Positions 12,625 to 26,230 of a stretch of DNA of 64,000 nucleotides are shown here, piece after piece; position 1 is the stretch's first letter, and each line of letters begins with the position of its first letter. A program made the position numbers and the translations under genes. The notes below the pieces were generated by a model. That model ran no database searches, was not told where the DNA came from, and saw only the letters and a program-made list of their open reading frames with translations. The stretch comes from Saccoglossus kowalevskii. Lineage: Eukaryota > Hemichordata > Enteropneusta > Harrimaniidae. Where the stretch lies: positions 167,253 to 231,252 of the forward strand of contig NW_003122908.1 in NCBI RefSeq assembly GCF_000003605.2. The letters run 5' to 3'.

Positions 12625-12641
12625 GCGCCCTCTTGTGGCAG
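12625..12641 (-). promoter_or_regulatory. CTCF-like binding site
   Basis: GCGCCCTCTTGTGGCAG on the + strand; its complement CTGCCACAAGAGGGCGC closely fits the vertebrate and insect CTCF core (CCA, variable bases, AG, GGGCGC). It is the best match noticed in the window. Weaker relatives occur at about 30060 and 44964. Confidence 0.35.
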
Positions 12642-14303
12642 AGCTTGACGAGTTTTCGTTTGCGGTTGCCTGCAGATTTGGATTTGTCACGGTTACATCT
12701 GTGTGTGTATATGCATGTGTATGTGTCGACAATCGAATTGTATAAATGAAGGCCATCTTTATTTTGTATATTGTATTCTTAAGAAAGGATCCCTTTCAAA
12801 GACGTGGTCGTTACACTTTCCCTCAGTTCATTCCTAGAAGCAGGCTAATAACATCAGTGACCTAATTGACAGGTCAAATCGACTTTGCACGTGAGTCCAA
12901 AGGCTGCGTGAAATCATTACCATCGTATCCTAATAGAAGAGATCCTCCACAATATTATTACTTATGTTAATAATCAACTGTACGAGTTTCAACGCGTGTA
13001 TTCCCCATTGCCAGTTTTTGTTTTGTTTGTAGATCGATATGTATGTTCCTATGATGCAATTAAATAAGATGTAATTCTACACGGTGCTTTCTTCTCCTCT
13101 TTTCTTTGCTGCGATCATTGCAACGACTTTTTCAACTCGATCCTTCCGTGACAGTGGGATTTTTTTTTTTTTTTTTTTTTTATAAATAACTGTCAATTAC
13201 TGAGCTCGGTCATGATTTGTTCAAACCAGATTTGAAATAAATCAGACGCACGGATGATGCCGCCAATTTCGTTGACTATGTTATCCGTCAAAGAGCGCGG
13301 CAAGTCGATAGTTTACTCACACAACCGAGTTGCTAGATAACACGTTTCAAGATAAGACAGCAGATACAGCTATCGTTCAGCAAGGTTCAGCGATGTGGCT
13401 TCCTCCTCATATCGCATTCCCCGGCCCGACTAGACATATTTGGAGTTTCAACCATGGGGGAAGTACGTTCCCATGGCAACGGAAGAGATGGATCGCCCAT
13501 GCTTCTCATATACAGATAAAAAAAAACAATAATAAGATATCGGATGAAATATTCATCTTACAACATGTCTACCCGCGGTGATCTGTTTAGACTGATCGCC
13601 TAATATGGCCCCCAGGCCGAAATCTGTCGACGTGCTTTTTAAACTTTCATAAAAACGCTTTTGCTGTTTTTATCCTGCTAAGCGTTCTTATCTACATCTA
13701 CTAGTAACTTGAAAGCGTTAACAGCAGATATATGCAACGGGTTAGGCTAGTGGAAATCACGATAAAATATCAGTGTTCGGGGCATGAAATCATCGATCAT
13801 TCCGCGTTGAGCGGAACTATAGTGTTGGCTCTGTTCCAGCTTAATAAACGGGTTAGCCTTTCTGACGACTTTCGATGACTGCATTTCATCCTCATCAAAT
13901 TTAAACGTTGCGCTTAAATTCGATAGAGAGGGAGGGTGGGGGAAAGATCCTCGCTATTTTCCCCGTTTATTATTCCCAACCAAATTGAGATGATTTTCAG
14001 AGAAAAGCATCTGTCAAACACCGTGACTACCGAAGGTCGATAGGACGCTCGACACTCTGATTATCTGCGCTTCGACAGGTGAATCACCGAGTCAAGAGGA
14101 ACGAACGACACAAAAGCGTGACCGCTTGAACCTCTCAAGCACAGATAATAAAATTTGCAGAAACATCCGGAAGTGTAGTAGAAATAGAACGAAAAACGAG
14201 ATATTTAAATTGCAGTCCAGATCACGTCAAATACTTCTTAATTGGTGAACGCTGTACGCAGTTGGAAGATAGAAACCCTGAGATCAAAGGTCGCATTGTA
14301 TGC

Positions 14304-14304
<1 letters not shown>
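12642..14304. other. Non-coding region
   Basis: No gene recognised. A 20-base-class poly-T tract lies near 13160-13181. Confidence 0.5.
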
Positions 14305-14384
<80 letters not shown>

Positions 14385-14398
14385 TAATAATAATAATA
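14305..14398. repeat. (AAT)n microsatellite
   Basis: About 31 trinucleotide units, interrupted once by an extra A near 14382. The asparagine and tyrosine homopolymers predicted from it on the two strands are artefacts of the repeat. Confidence 0.95.
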
Positions 14399-17300
14399 GT
14401 GGTTATCCAAATATTTCACTAATGAAAATTCGGATGTCATATCCCCGCTGCAACCGTGGAAATAGTCTTCAATCACGTTTAATGCTCTCCGAAATGTGAA
14501 AAAAATAAACTCGATACTTGATATGATTTCGAGGATGAAATGGTGCGTGATTCTCACACCCACAGGCAGGTGAGCGTTACGGCGCTCAGTACAGTCGTGG
14601 CGCATTCATCATTAAATAAAACAACGGCTGCGCGGGTTTGTGACGAGATCCCCTGATAATGGCTTCTAAGCTGCCGGATTACGGGCCTGGATTTGGTGAA
14701 TATCCTCTTAATAAGATGCTATTATTAACCGTGTATATATACACCTGTACGAAATCCTGCCTCGTAACCTCTATCTCCTCAGTCGTCACCACCTGCCCGA
14801 TCGGACTAATCCAAAGACATGTAAAAGATGGCATACTCTACGTATCACTCAAGGTGTAACTATCACTTGTAATTGGGAAAAGATATCATCCATCTTAATG
14901 CGCGTTCCCGAAGCGAAAACAAACTCCTGTATCTTGTGTTTTTCTCCTTCTTTTTTTCTACATACCGAGTATCTACAAACTTTCAGAAATAATTTTAAAT
15001 CATAAATTTTATTTGGGCTTGGATAATCATTGAGGAGGTTTGTTTTTCACACCGGGCTAAGCATTCCCTATGTAATAATACTGTTAAGAATGAATGTGAT
15101 ACATGTATATTGAAGTGAATGGCGCCAAGCAAAGACGAAGCAACGTGTAGAAAACGAGGTCTTGCGAACAACGCGTCGCCGCTTCCCAAGTCTCATATAA
15201 CGCGACCAGGGAATTTAAAATCCCAATTTTAGTAGTATTTTTTTTTTATAAACCAATAATCGTTGATATGAAGCAGTGAATGAGCGGGTGTGATCAGTTT
15301 TAATGCTGAATGCGTTTTAGCAGTTCTCTGTGGTAATAAATTTCAGAACTCGGGGGAAGAGTGACGGTCTATTTCTAATAAATTCGCCAACGTATGTCTT
15401 CGCTCTCTATTGTTACCGCCATATCTCTCTCGTTTTTCAATTAATCTTTGACCGAAAACACCTTGCATTCGCTGTGTTGTCATGACGATCAAAGTTATCC
15501 ACACCCCGAGTCATATCTCACAAAACACGTGACTGACAGAGATACGACCCCCTCCCCCTCCGATCGACCTGTTGATGGTTGGCATCGCTGACGTGCCGTA
15601 TCCCCGCGGGCCTGATAAAAATAAGAAGTTTTATTATAACCTTTATAAAAAAAAATACATTATAAATAAAGTAAAGTGGTAATATATAGGCTAGGAATCA
15701 CGGTTCAGCATGTATTGAGCATGTTACTAAAAATGGGCTGAATCATAGAATTATTAAAGTCAGCCGACCGCGTTGTCTATAACAACACGAAATATACGCG
15801 ATCTATAATATACGCGTAATCACTGTTTATTTCATTACGCCAAGCGTTGCTCACAGTCTTCCATCTATGTTATGAGTCTTCCCACTGTCAAAAAGAAACG
15901 CTGGTTTTGAACCGCCAAGTAGATATTCACAATACTATTCTCATCATCTGTCAGCCAAAATGACATGACGGCGTCAATCATTTTTTTTTCACGTGAATAA
16001 ATGTTCTTTTTCTTTCGTCAGAAAATAGCAACATATTCCGTATAATAAGGTAATGGCGCGGTGGCGAGCGATGTATCCTCGTATGTCCTATTCATTCCAA
16101 CGTGGCCGGGTTTTTTTCTCCCTTTCTTTCTCTCTATTGGATTAAATACGAGTTTGGTGAATTGACCCGTAACCTCGACAGTACGGTTGAAACCAGTACT
16201 GCCTTATTGACTTACGAATAAAACTATTGAAAGAGTCCGATTATACCCCGCCTCGTTCCATTCACTAGTCCGCACGTATCAATTAATACAGAGTTGCCAA
16301 TCACAATTTAATTACTACGCGCCAAATGAAATCAGAAAAGAGCTCGTCTCCAATCTTGCTATGCTCGGCCAATGTAAATTGACTTGTCGTTTCGCTTCTC
16401 TCTTATTTTCAAAGCCGAGACGGACAGTCGCAGTTCATTGTGTGTGACGCGTGTCATGCCCCTAGATCGATTGCACTTGTTCTTACTAGTATTCCTAATG
16501 GCAGGGGGGGGGGGGGGGTGATGCGAATACACACAAATCGACCAGAAAGCCCCCGACTGGCTCCGAACTCGTACGACTGGATCGCTGCGTGTCAATCACC
16601 CATGACATTCAGGAAGCCAACGTCGTCCGATGCTGCTCGGTTTTATGTCATTTTCTTTCCTATTTATTGGAAAATTTACCATCGATCGATGTTACCTTCC
16701 ACGATTTGTGTGCTTTCATCCCCGAAGCACACGAAATCAGTTGGAGGGAGAAACTCAATATGTACGCATGTTGACATTATGAATCTTGTAAAGGGGGATT
16801 ATCTCGTATTGTAATTAATAATCCCAGCATGCAACACAACTGCCAGCGTTTGTTCTGGGTGGAGTGAATTATATGTTTATATATATATATATTGTGTCAT
16901 CGTCAAAGGAAACATTGCGTTCTATATTGATTTAAAAGCCTTGCAACATCGTGACGTAAAAATAAAGTCATGAACAAATCCACGAAGTAGACTTTAAGTG
17001 ATTATGTTGCTATGTTTTGTGTAAATCACGTGGCTATGTTTGAAAAGACGGAATTTTCTGTAAAAACAGGGAAACAAATAGAAAAAAAATAAAAAAATAA
17101 ACTTGCATTCCAGTTGAAGAGAAAACTGTTCGAATAATGTAAATCGCGACATAATCAAACAAACCATGTTCGTTAGCCTCGTTCGCGCACGAACAAAAAA
17201 TGTTTCTTTTCAAAGGAGAACAGTGACGTGACGTATTCGAGCAATTGCCAATTATTTCACCGTGCGGCCACAGTTAAATTTGCTACCAACATGATAGTAC

Positions 17301-20300
17301 CATATTATGAACACTATAATGCATTTCACACAAAAACAAAATGGGCACCTTGACACATCATCGTTATTATTGTTCAGTAGCTGAATTTAGTTGAATTTCT
17401 GAGAATCACCGTATCGCCGCCATGCACAAACGACCGCAGTTTTATATTGAAACGCCAACTTTAAATTTTGCAGTCAGAGTTGACAGCCTCGGGCAATTAA
17501 AATAATAGCGACAACTTATTTTCACACTTATTTTATATAGTTCGCCTAAATGTCACGGAGACTTGTTCCCGATCATTCTACATATATAGGTCGCTTCGGG
17601 AAAAACGCGCGTCGACGTTACCTGCGAATGACAGGCGTAGTTATACACCGCATTAGACGAACATATGGTGTTTTACGGTCATGAATTTAGTTAGTAATGT
17701 GTAACATTTTCGACTGCGATCTGTGTGTTTTTTATTTGTTTTGTTGTAATGCGGTAGGCATACTCAATATCGAGGCAAGGGTACTTTTATCTAATTTGCA
17801 ACTGAAAAATGCGTGTTTATTGGACCTCGGTTATGCCACGTAAGTAATGAATTGGTGAAACACCACTCACTTTAATGTTCCAGCTCACTGGGTTCTGTGC
17901 ATAGCTATATTGATGTACTTGCCGTGTAAGCTCAAATTAAGCCTAAACGAGTTCGTCATTTCGTTAATCGTACGCGCCTGTCAGAAATATGTACTTAAAG
18001 TTTTGTAGCGAGATTCCACTTTGCTACAAATCAATGCGTTTGAATTTTGAAAATGGTCCCCACTTCCTGGTAAATGCCGCGGGGTGCCGCGAACGAAAGT
18101 AATGCGACAGCCCCATGAGAAGAAGAGGGGAGGTGTTTCTCGGGTAGCGTGAGAAAGCGCTCTCGCTTGCTGAGCAATTGTGTCCGATTGTTCCGCCGTT
18201 TGCGGTTCTAATTAGTTTTGAATTTTGAAGCAGAAATCCGCAACCAAACCACATGCTCAGGCTGAAATAAAAATCAAGTGACCCTTCAGTCATAACTTTA
18301 CGCCAAATCAGCGCCCTTCCCCGGAAAACAGAAATATTAGAAGCGCTGTAAGGTTCGGTAGACATCTTGACGATGGAAAGCTAATTTGCATAATAAGGTT
18401 ATAATGACCTTTTGATATATCTCCTCCCATATGCTAATTAGATCTGTCAGTCGGAAACCATTCACTTTTTTACCGTAATTACCTATCAATCGCTCTTTCT
18501 CAATATAAATATAGCTTACTTAAACTCCATCACAGGACTTCGCGCACATATACACAAACAGTTATATTAGCGTGCTAGTTGGGATCCTGTATAGTTTTTC
18601 AAATTCGCTCCAGGGATAGGAAACGTATCCCAGCTGCCCCGTCTCAGTCTTCCTTCGCGTCGTTATGTTTTAATGATTGTATATTTTATAAACGTTTTAT
18701 GTTCGTTTAATGTTCTTGACATTTGCTCTTCGCGACTTCACGACCGTTTGCGTTTTTTTTTTGTAATTGAAAAAACAGTCTCACGTGAAGTTGATACTGC
18801 TATTAAAACGTCAATATTAGTCAGTGGAATGAATATATTTGCAGATTTCCGGACTTTTCTATAATTATTTCAAATATCTGAAGCATCTCTGAATTTCAAG
18901 TAAGCAACCAATTTTTTTTGTTTTGTTTTTTCACACACGGGTCGTATACATCTCAGAGGACCCATATCCAATATCAAACCCTTCGCGGAAAGAAAATCGC
19001 CATTTGTTTAACTATCAATAGAACAGATCATTCGATTTCTTTGACTTTTACAATACAGGCATTCCAAACTATTTATAAATTTCACAATTCAAGCTAAAAC
19101 GAAACATTTCTATCGGCCGATTAAATAACGTTGGAACGTTCTCAAACGTCATCGTCTTGCACCGAGCTTGTTGATTGGCTGGTTTCATTCAACTGCCATT
19201 GAACTTTATGAATAATTATAAACATGAATGTATGCCTTTGTTGCAAAAAGAGTATACTGAGCCCATAACACACTCGAAACACCCATGAAAATGTTGGATT
19301 TTGAGCCATTTACCATTGGTTTCTATGGATAAATGATCTCAGAATTTCATTCGGTGACAAAGGGTGATTACTTGTGGTTGCCACGAATTATTAAAGGATT
19401 CTTTTGTAGCTGCTGCAAAAATGTTTTTTTTTTCTTTTTTTTCAGACAGTTAGCTTCCATCATTCAAATAGTTCACGTTGAGTAAAACGTTGATGACAAT
19501 AGTCCAAATAAATAAGTTTGTGACATTTTTTGAACACAAGATTGTGATATTTTTTCGTCCGCGCATGTCCGCCGACAAGAGCGACATGGTCATGGTTCTG
19601 TGGGCAAGTAATCGGGGATGGTCTGTCTGCTATGAGAGCTGGAAGGTGTCACAGAGCTGAGGCGACAGCAAGACGACAAATGATATTAGACTTGAAATTG
19701 GGTTAGACCTACTGTTGAGAGGGCCTCAATGTACCTTCATTAACTAATATTACTAAAAAATGATTTTTTTTTAACAATCCCCGCGTGTAGCCAATTTCAA
19801 CGGAGATGTTTTGTTTGATCGGTAATTAAGCCTTCAAAAAGAAACACGTTTGTTTTTGGTATAGTTATTGGTTTTATTATTTTTTTAGTAATATTCAGAT
19901 ACTGTAGCAAAAATGTAAAGTGTAAAAATACAGTGATTATTGTAATGTCTGTCAGTGGGAGAGTGTCACGTGACCAAAAGAATGTCGGTGCGAGCACGTA
20001 TAATATCTGTGAATAACACCGTGACGAAGAAGACTGACCTGTGAAGTGAAGACAGATTAGATCGTTTTTTTCTTGAAATCGAAACTAGCACTGGATTATA
20101 TTGCGTAGCAAAAACAGTGTCAATGGCAGTCCTTCAAGTTATTATCGTACAGGTACCTGCCTAGCTACGTAACCACTGTGTAATCAACAGCTAATTTCGA
20201 ATCCCGGTCCAAAGTTCGGCATACTGGAACCTCAAATTCAGCAATGAGCTTGATCCTGATGACGCTATGGCGGTTGATACAATATCAGAACCCGTCGTTC

Positions 20301-21660
20301 ATCATCACCCATCCATCACCGCTGCTGTCACCGGCTTTCTCTCTTCCATTCCTGTCGTAACAGGTGCATTAAAGTAATTACAACCCGCCTTCAAGCGTTT
20401 CCTCAAGGCTCTCCTGGTCTCATATTTTATTGTCGCTCTATTTCGTTATGTCGCTTGTACTTTCCCCCAACCGAGAGGGTGTTACTCTCCGAGCGTTCTG
20501 ACAGAGGTGTGTTGCATGAACTTTTGACCGTGAACTGTCAAACTACCACTTTTTGCACTTCAACTACCTCTCGATCATTTGTTGAAACGAACTCCGGAAT
20601 GAACTTGGATCGGGTCTAATGGGATATACTCGGAAAATTCCGAAGTATAGCAAAATGTAGAACTGCACGTTTCCTACTACCAAGTCTAGAAATATCAACA
20701 AAGTTGTGTTAATCCTGGACGTAAATATACCCCATAAATTCGACACCTCCTTGTTATAGTGCGTGCCTCCCTCCCCTACCAGAAGAAGCTCGGCCATTAA
20801 CGGAAAGCATAGAGTATAGAATACAGCCAAGATAATTTTTCCCAACTTCGGAATCACTAAATTTCGAAACATGGCGAGGCTGGTTAGCTGATAATAATTA
20901 CTAAACATTTCCATTTAAGTATCAATTATATGATTACTAGTATATGATGGCAATTTGCCACACACACACACACAATAAAACTCTCGGAAACTGTGCGGAT
21001 AAATGTTAACATGTAAAATAAGTGGAATAACGACGTAGTGGGATGTGAATTATTGTGAACGCCAGATTAACAAGAATAAACACCCATATGTATCAAACAA
21101 TCACACAGCATGGAACTTTTAAATGTCTTTTTTTTTTTTGCAGATAACAGCATATTCCTTCCGTGTTGTTGCCGCTTTAAATGCGATTTGCAGATTCCTG
21201 TGAGTTCAAGGTGATTGGACATTTGTGCAACACAAACTATGGGAAATCCAAAAAACAAAATGGTCGCCCAAATTGCTAAGAGGTCAATGACCCAATGTAA
21301 TATAACATCATTACTGGGCATTATTAATGATGTGATTAGAGTGATGCGAGAAATTAAAAATGCTTATATTGCAATATAAATGCGTTATTATCAGGGCGGT
21401 TCTTATATGTTACGATTTTCATTTGCAACTGCTTAAAAAACACGCGCAGTACGCAAGTTCCTTAGTCGCGCGCGCGTGTGTGTTGTTAACGACACAGCTG
21501 AAATAACTTTTATCATCACCTGAATCCTGCCCATAGTCCGGTTGCTTATTCTGAATTTTTAATGAACATAAATACTATTTTAATGCGTTCTTACTGTTTA
21601 TGCTTAATAGCCAGTCGTAAAAAAACAAAATAAACTAAGTTTTACAGCCTTCCGAAATGT
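14399..21660. other. Non-coding region
   Basis: No gene recognised. It holds a 15-base G run at 16504-16518, an AT microsatellite near 16880, and AT-rich, CpG-containing enhancer-like stretches at about 17230-17660 and 18360-18560. At 20196-20341 an open frame without its own start codon ends at a GTGCAT donor-like site, but the evidence is too weak to call an exon. Confidence 0.5.
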
Positions 21661-21710
21661 TTGACTAAACGGTAGCTTTCGGGGTCGTATGTTCGACTTT
21701 CCCTGGCGCC
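21661..21710 (+). repeat. Fragment related to the 33.2-kb foldback element
   Basis: TTGACTAAACGG, then GCTTTCG, then CTGGCGCC occur in the same order as at about 33278-33314, inside the arm of the foldback element. This copy has about 12 extra bases in the middle, so the word is dispersed rather than unique. Confidence 0.4.
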
Positions 21711-24616
21711 ATATTTCACGAATTTGTTTCCATGTCAACGAAGGTAAAAACCGATATTAATGGGAGGGCGTACATTAATTTGCATCGGTTAGGTTAAACA
21801 TAGTGGGTTTTTAGTGGACCAGGCGCCAACTTAGCGTCTGTGTAGTTGAAGCACTGGTCTCCAACGCACTTGGATTTTAATAAAAAGCCCTGTGCATTTA
21901 GATAAGTACGCAATTTCCCCTCACTTTGCTTAATTGAGTCAAACCCAACAGCTAGCCGCTCACTGATGAAGATAAACAGGGAAAAAAATTGTCATATCTA
22001 CCACGCGGCTCGGGTACTTGGCGAGAAGCGCTGATAATAGGGAGCGCTACTTAGCTCCAACAATCCCACAAGGATTGGGACATATCTGTTATTGTTTCAA
22101 TCACTGTCATATAAGCACGACAGCCCCTTGTGCTAAAAGACACATTTTGCGTGAGATTTCGCCACTTTTGTGCGGCATAATCGAGGTCATATCACTTGAC
22201 GCGTGCCGTAGTGTCTTCGTTATCTCCGTGAACGGCACGCACTGTATTCCTCTTCAAGCAATTTTGGAGTTGTTTTGTTTTGAGTAATGATGTTCCTTTT
22301 TTTGCCCAATTATGGCGCATTCAGGAGTAAAACCAAGCTTGATACAGCAAAGAACTATTGAATAGAAAAGAATAGAAAACAAATCTTTGCTTCAATCATG
22401 ACGGAAATCTTTGGCACCACGGCGATCAAAACAGTCGTCACGTATAGGGTATTTTACATTCGCGATTTTTTTTTTGCCTTCAGATTGTGCGTAATTTTCA
22501 ATTGGGGAAAAATAATTTGTATCGATGGAGTGTCCTCTTTCACCGACGCAGTTCGAATCCAATGTTCACTCGTAAAATGTAATATTACACCCGGGAAAAT
22601 TGAAAAGCAGATGGATCAATCTCATTTAATAGTTGAGAAAACACAGCTAAATTTTCTAGGTAATTGATGTTTTCAATTAAAAAACAGAACATGAATGGAA
22701 CTAAATGACATATTTCAACTTTTAATAACATATTTTGTTATGACACGGGCTTAATATGAAAACTGCCCAACACCGGCAGTATTGTTACATTCTAAAATTG
22801 TTAATTGTGATAATTGCGCTAGTGCGATGCGCTATTCAATGTTGAATTCCGACCAAGCTTTGTTGAAAGCCGAACGATCCCGCCAAATTGAAACAAAATT
22901 ATGATGAGAAGTTGTGGCTCGACAATTAACGAGTGGTGAGGTAATCGGCGCTGTAGTTTTAATGAAATGAACCCAACCCTGCCTCTGAGCAAAGCAAATT
23001 TTGTTGCTTTCAATTGTCTGCCCAGACTAGACGACGTACGCGAGGAATAGATTTTATTATCGCCGGTTATGTGAGACGGGTTTGAATGATTAGACCCGTC
23101 ATTGCTTGAAGCGATATCGTTTATTTTGTCCACTTGTTGTCTCGTTTCGTGCAGCTTGTCGCTGGCTATTATTCGCAATTTAGCCTACAACTAATATTCA
23201 TTAGGACTTCTATCGTTCGCACAATACAACTACACACCTCCAATCGGCATCTCTTTCAGTTGCATTCACTCGATAATTTTGTTATCATTGTCTCCCCCGA
23301 GTCAGCGTTTCACCAGGTGCTATTTCCCGTCAACTTTGCTACAATCGGAGTTGTCATTTAAAGATTACGGAAATCGTGAAAATCCAGAATAACTCTCGAT
23401 TACACGTGGCACATTTTGGACGTAGTCATTTTAATTCATGGTGTTTGATATGTTTATTTCACTGTAGTGAAATGAAGAACGAACCTTTGCACCTTTGAAT
23501 CCGTATTGTTCTTGCCATTTCATACGATTTTGAGTTTTAGCACCGACTGATATAAAAGTGACGAGAAGAGGGAGCACATATCCAAAACACATATTATTAT
23601 GTGAATCTATGGTCGAATAGAATCTAGGTCGTATTTCTTACAAAATCATTAGTCCCACCATATAAGTTCGCACCTTGTGAGCCGAAAATAACGTTTCCAC
23701 GGTAATGAAATTACCATATATCTCACATATTGCGAGGAAAGAAAGAGAGAGAGAAAAAAAAGCAATATACCCGTACCATATGGCACGCAGGCCATATTTT
23801 TTTGCCGCGTTTCATGCGATACAATTTGCATTAACGATGAGAAAATGGGTTTAAATTTGCAGAGTTGAATTTTCCCCGCATCATATCGTTGTAACTTAGG
23901 GGCGAATCGCCTGAGGGGCTAGGTTTTAACATATTTTCCTCGTGTAGCTTGTTGTTTCGCCATTTGCACTCAAATAATATCCTTCAATTTATGATCGCGA
24001 TAATCTTCTCCCATATACCGCTCATCACTGTTTGCTCGGTGTGGAAATCGCGTGAGATTAAACTGTTTTCCTCAGTAGTTACAGCGGCCACCATTTTCTG
24101 AGGAAGACGCAAACAGAAAACGTATCTTTTTCTATAGTTCATTTATAAAACGTTCCTTGAACAAATAACGAGTTGTCGATTGATCTTGCAAACTCGTGTC
24201 ATAATACCGATAAATCCACATATTTCAAAGAAAAAAAAAATATGTTTCATTTCCGTCTAAAATACGTGACGCATAAGTCATAACCCACGCCATTATTGCC
24301 GTCCTTCCCGTATGTTCCACGATTTTTTCTTTCTTTCTAATTTGGCGGATAATTTTATAATTCAAAGCACCGCGTTTCAATTTCCGGGTACCTCGTAGGC
24401 TTCTTCCGTTCTCACGTTCCGTTGTCCCATAATTGGTAGAGATGATCGGAGACCTCAGAGCAATGATTATAAATGACACGAATCCATGTTCTTTTGAAAC
24501 GTCCAAGCCATAATTAAGACATATTTAACACAATTATGGCGACTTTGCTTGAGAACCATGAAACCACGCAAAAAAATTGAATGTTCGAACAATAACAATC
24601 ACTTTCACATCTAACG
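21711..24616. other. Non-coding region
   Basis: No gene recognised. Composition matches the rest of the 5' half. A GA-rich run occurs near 23740-23760. Confidence 0.5.
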
Positions 24617-24735
24617 TTGAAGCGCAGCGCTTGTTCGAATTTCATGTAAATAAACAATGTATTTTACACGCGTTGTATACGTCAATATGAGTCCCATGTC
24701 GAACAGGACGCGACGCGATGACTGTGGCGTTTCAA
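24617..24735 (+). mobile_element. TTAA-type MITE, core A, copy A1
   Basis: Ends TTGAAGCG and (complement) TTGAAACGCCACAG are imperfect inverted repeats. The core, marked by AAATAAACAATG, TTTTACACGCG and GAACAGGACGCG, recurs at 37359-37491, 62105-62245 and 63888-64000. A length of about 119 bp with no coding capacity is typical of a non-autonomous DNA transposon. The TTAA-like flanks suggest piggyBac-type mobilisation, but no transposase is present in the window. Confidence 0.6.
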
Positions 24736-24880
24736 GAAACTAAACCGACATTGTAAATCGTAGAATTATGGGATACTTTCCACATTATTTACACTACTTA
24801 AACCTGCCGTCATCTTCATCCTTGTAATTGTTTTTCATCTGTAATAAGGCTAATACTGTCACCTGTAATAGGCTAATAGA

Positions 24881-25165
24881 TTAAAGCGTCACAAACGTCA
24901 CGCAGCGCGCCACAGTCGTAAAGCAGCGTGTGTTCAAATGTCTTGTACGCAAACATCATTCTCCTTCCCAGAGTTCCTTGCGGTTAGATCACCGAAAGTA
25001 TATTCGTGGAATAGAACTCTGCCTGGGAGATTGCGCAAACATGTATTCTCGGGGGCGGAGCTACGTCACAAGACGTTCCACGTTGCTAAGACGCGCACCA
25101 CTCTACATGCATTTCTATGGACTCTGTGCGCGCTGCTGTGGAACGCCGGTGGAGCCGGTGAAAAT
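24881..25165 (+). mobile_element. Related foldback element, core C, copy C1 (right end uncertain)
   Basis: Begins TTAAAGCGTCACAAACGTCA and contains a GCGCCACAGTCGT word like the ends of the A elements. It has an internal hairpin formed by 24957-24977 and 25008-25033 (both arms read as a CTCCC..CAGAGTTC motif and its complement). The AATAGAACTCTG and GGGAGATTG words recur at about 52333-52355 in copy C2. The right end is placed only roughly. Confidence 0.4.
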
Positions 25166-26230
25166 TCGAGAAAACAACACAAACTCAACTTTGAAGTAAT
25201 CCTGAACAACCAAATTTATATATGTTACACACGTAGGGCTAATCTTGTTACACTGTTCAGGGGAGTCTCAACAACCATTCGAAAGTACCGTTTTCTGTGA
25301 GTTGTTGGCCTTTGTTTTCACTGCGAGGGTTGCCAGGCAGTGAAAATGCCCGGATGTCCGCCCCCGAGGATTCATATTAGAAAGCTGTATTTATATTAGA
25401 AAATATAGTCTGTATAAAGTTTATGTTTATATCTTCAACTTAACGAACAACACACTGACTTAATTGTTATCCTACTAACTCTGGCAGCCACAAACTTCGG
25501 ATTCTTATAAACTACATCGTCATACCTTTCAAATTTGTCTAATTTGGCGAATAATTCAAAGTACCGGATTCGTTTTCCGTAGCGACCTCAGGCATCTTTT
25601 TTTTTTCAGCGTGTGCCGTAATTGGTTGAGATGGTCAGAGCCTCTAGTATAACTAGTATAATTGGGATAACGACTCCACAATATTGAAATGTATTTGGGA
25701 GGGGGGGGGGTAGCGCTGGATTACACGTGTTATGTATCTCCGATGTACTTAACCATGGGCATGTTTGTTCAGCAGACTGATGCATTCTGGGATGGGTGTG
25801 ACGCCAGGCACAGCCCATCGACAGTATCATGCTCTCTGTAAAGAAGAAAAAGCAAGCAGTGCGAGTTTAGGATCATTAATTTGCACTCACCATGGGTCAA
25901 TACACCCACACATATCGATAACGGTCACTGGCGGGGTCGCATTTTTGCTAGAAAACAGAAGTTCTAGAACCCCATCTTCACCAAAGTTGGAAGTTGCCAC
26001 AATAAACGGAATGTTAAGAAGATTTCATTTAAACAATAATTTACACATTGTCACGATTAAACAAATCGATACAACATGTTATATGACATGTAAGCACATG
26101 GCGAGGCGATATACACATATTGACATCATGTTATGTCGTTTTCATCAAAATGGTAAAATTGTTTGGGCTATTTTATTAATATAAACAAAATAGATGCGTT
26201 TAAATAAGTTACTTGTTTTATTCCTTTAAT
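25166..26230. other. Non-coding region
   Basis: No gene recognised. Short G run near 25681-25690. A 139-codon open frame at 25765-26184 has no recognisable domain. Confidence 0.5.

Noticed and set aside
14222-14605. Poly-Tyr / poly-Asn proteins
   Set aside because: Translation of an (AAT)n microsatellite.
20564-20914. 116-codon hydrophobic minus frame
   Set aside because: Hydrophobicity is what AT-rich noncoding DNA gives; no family match and no supporting promoter or splice sites.
25765-26184. 139-codon + strand frame
   Set aside because: No domain, no splice logic, and no codon pattern distinguishing it from neighbouring DNA.
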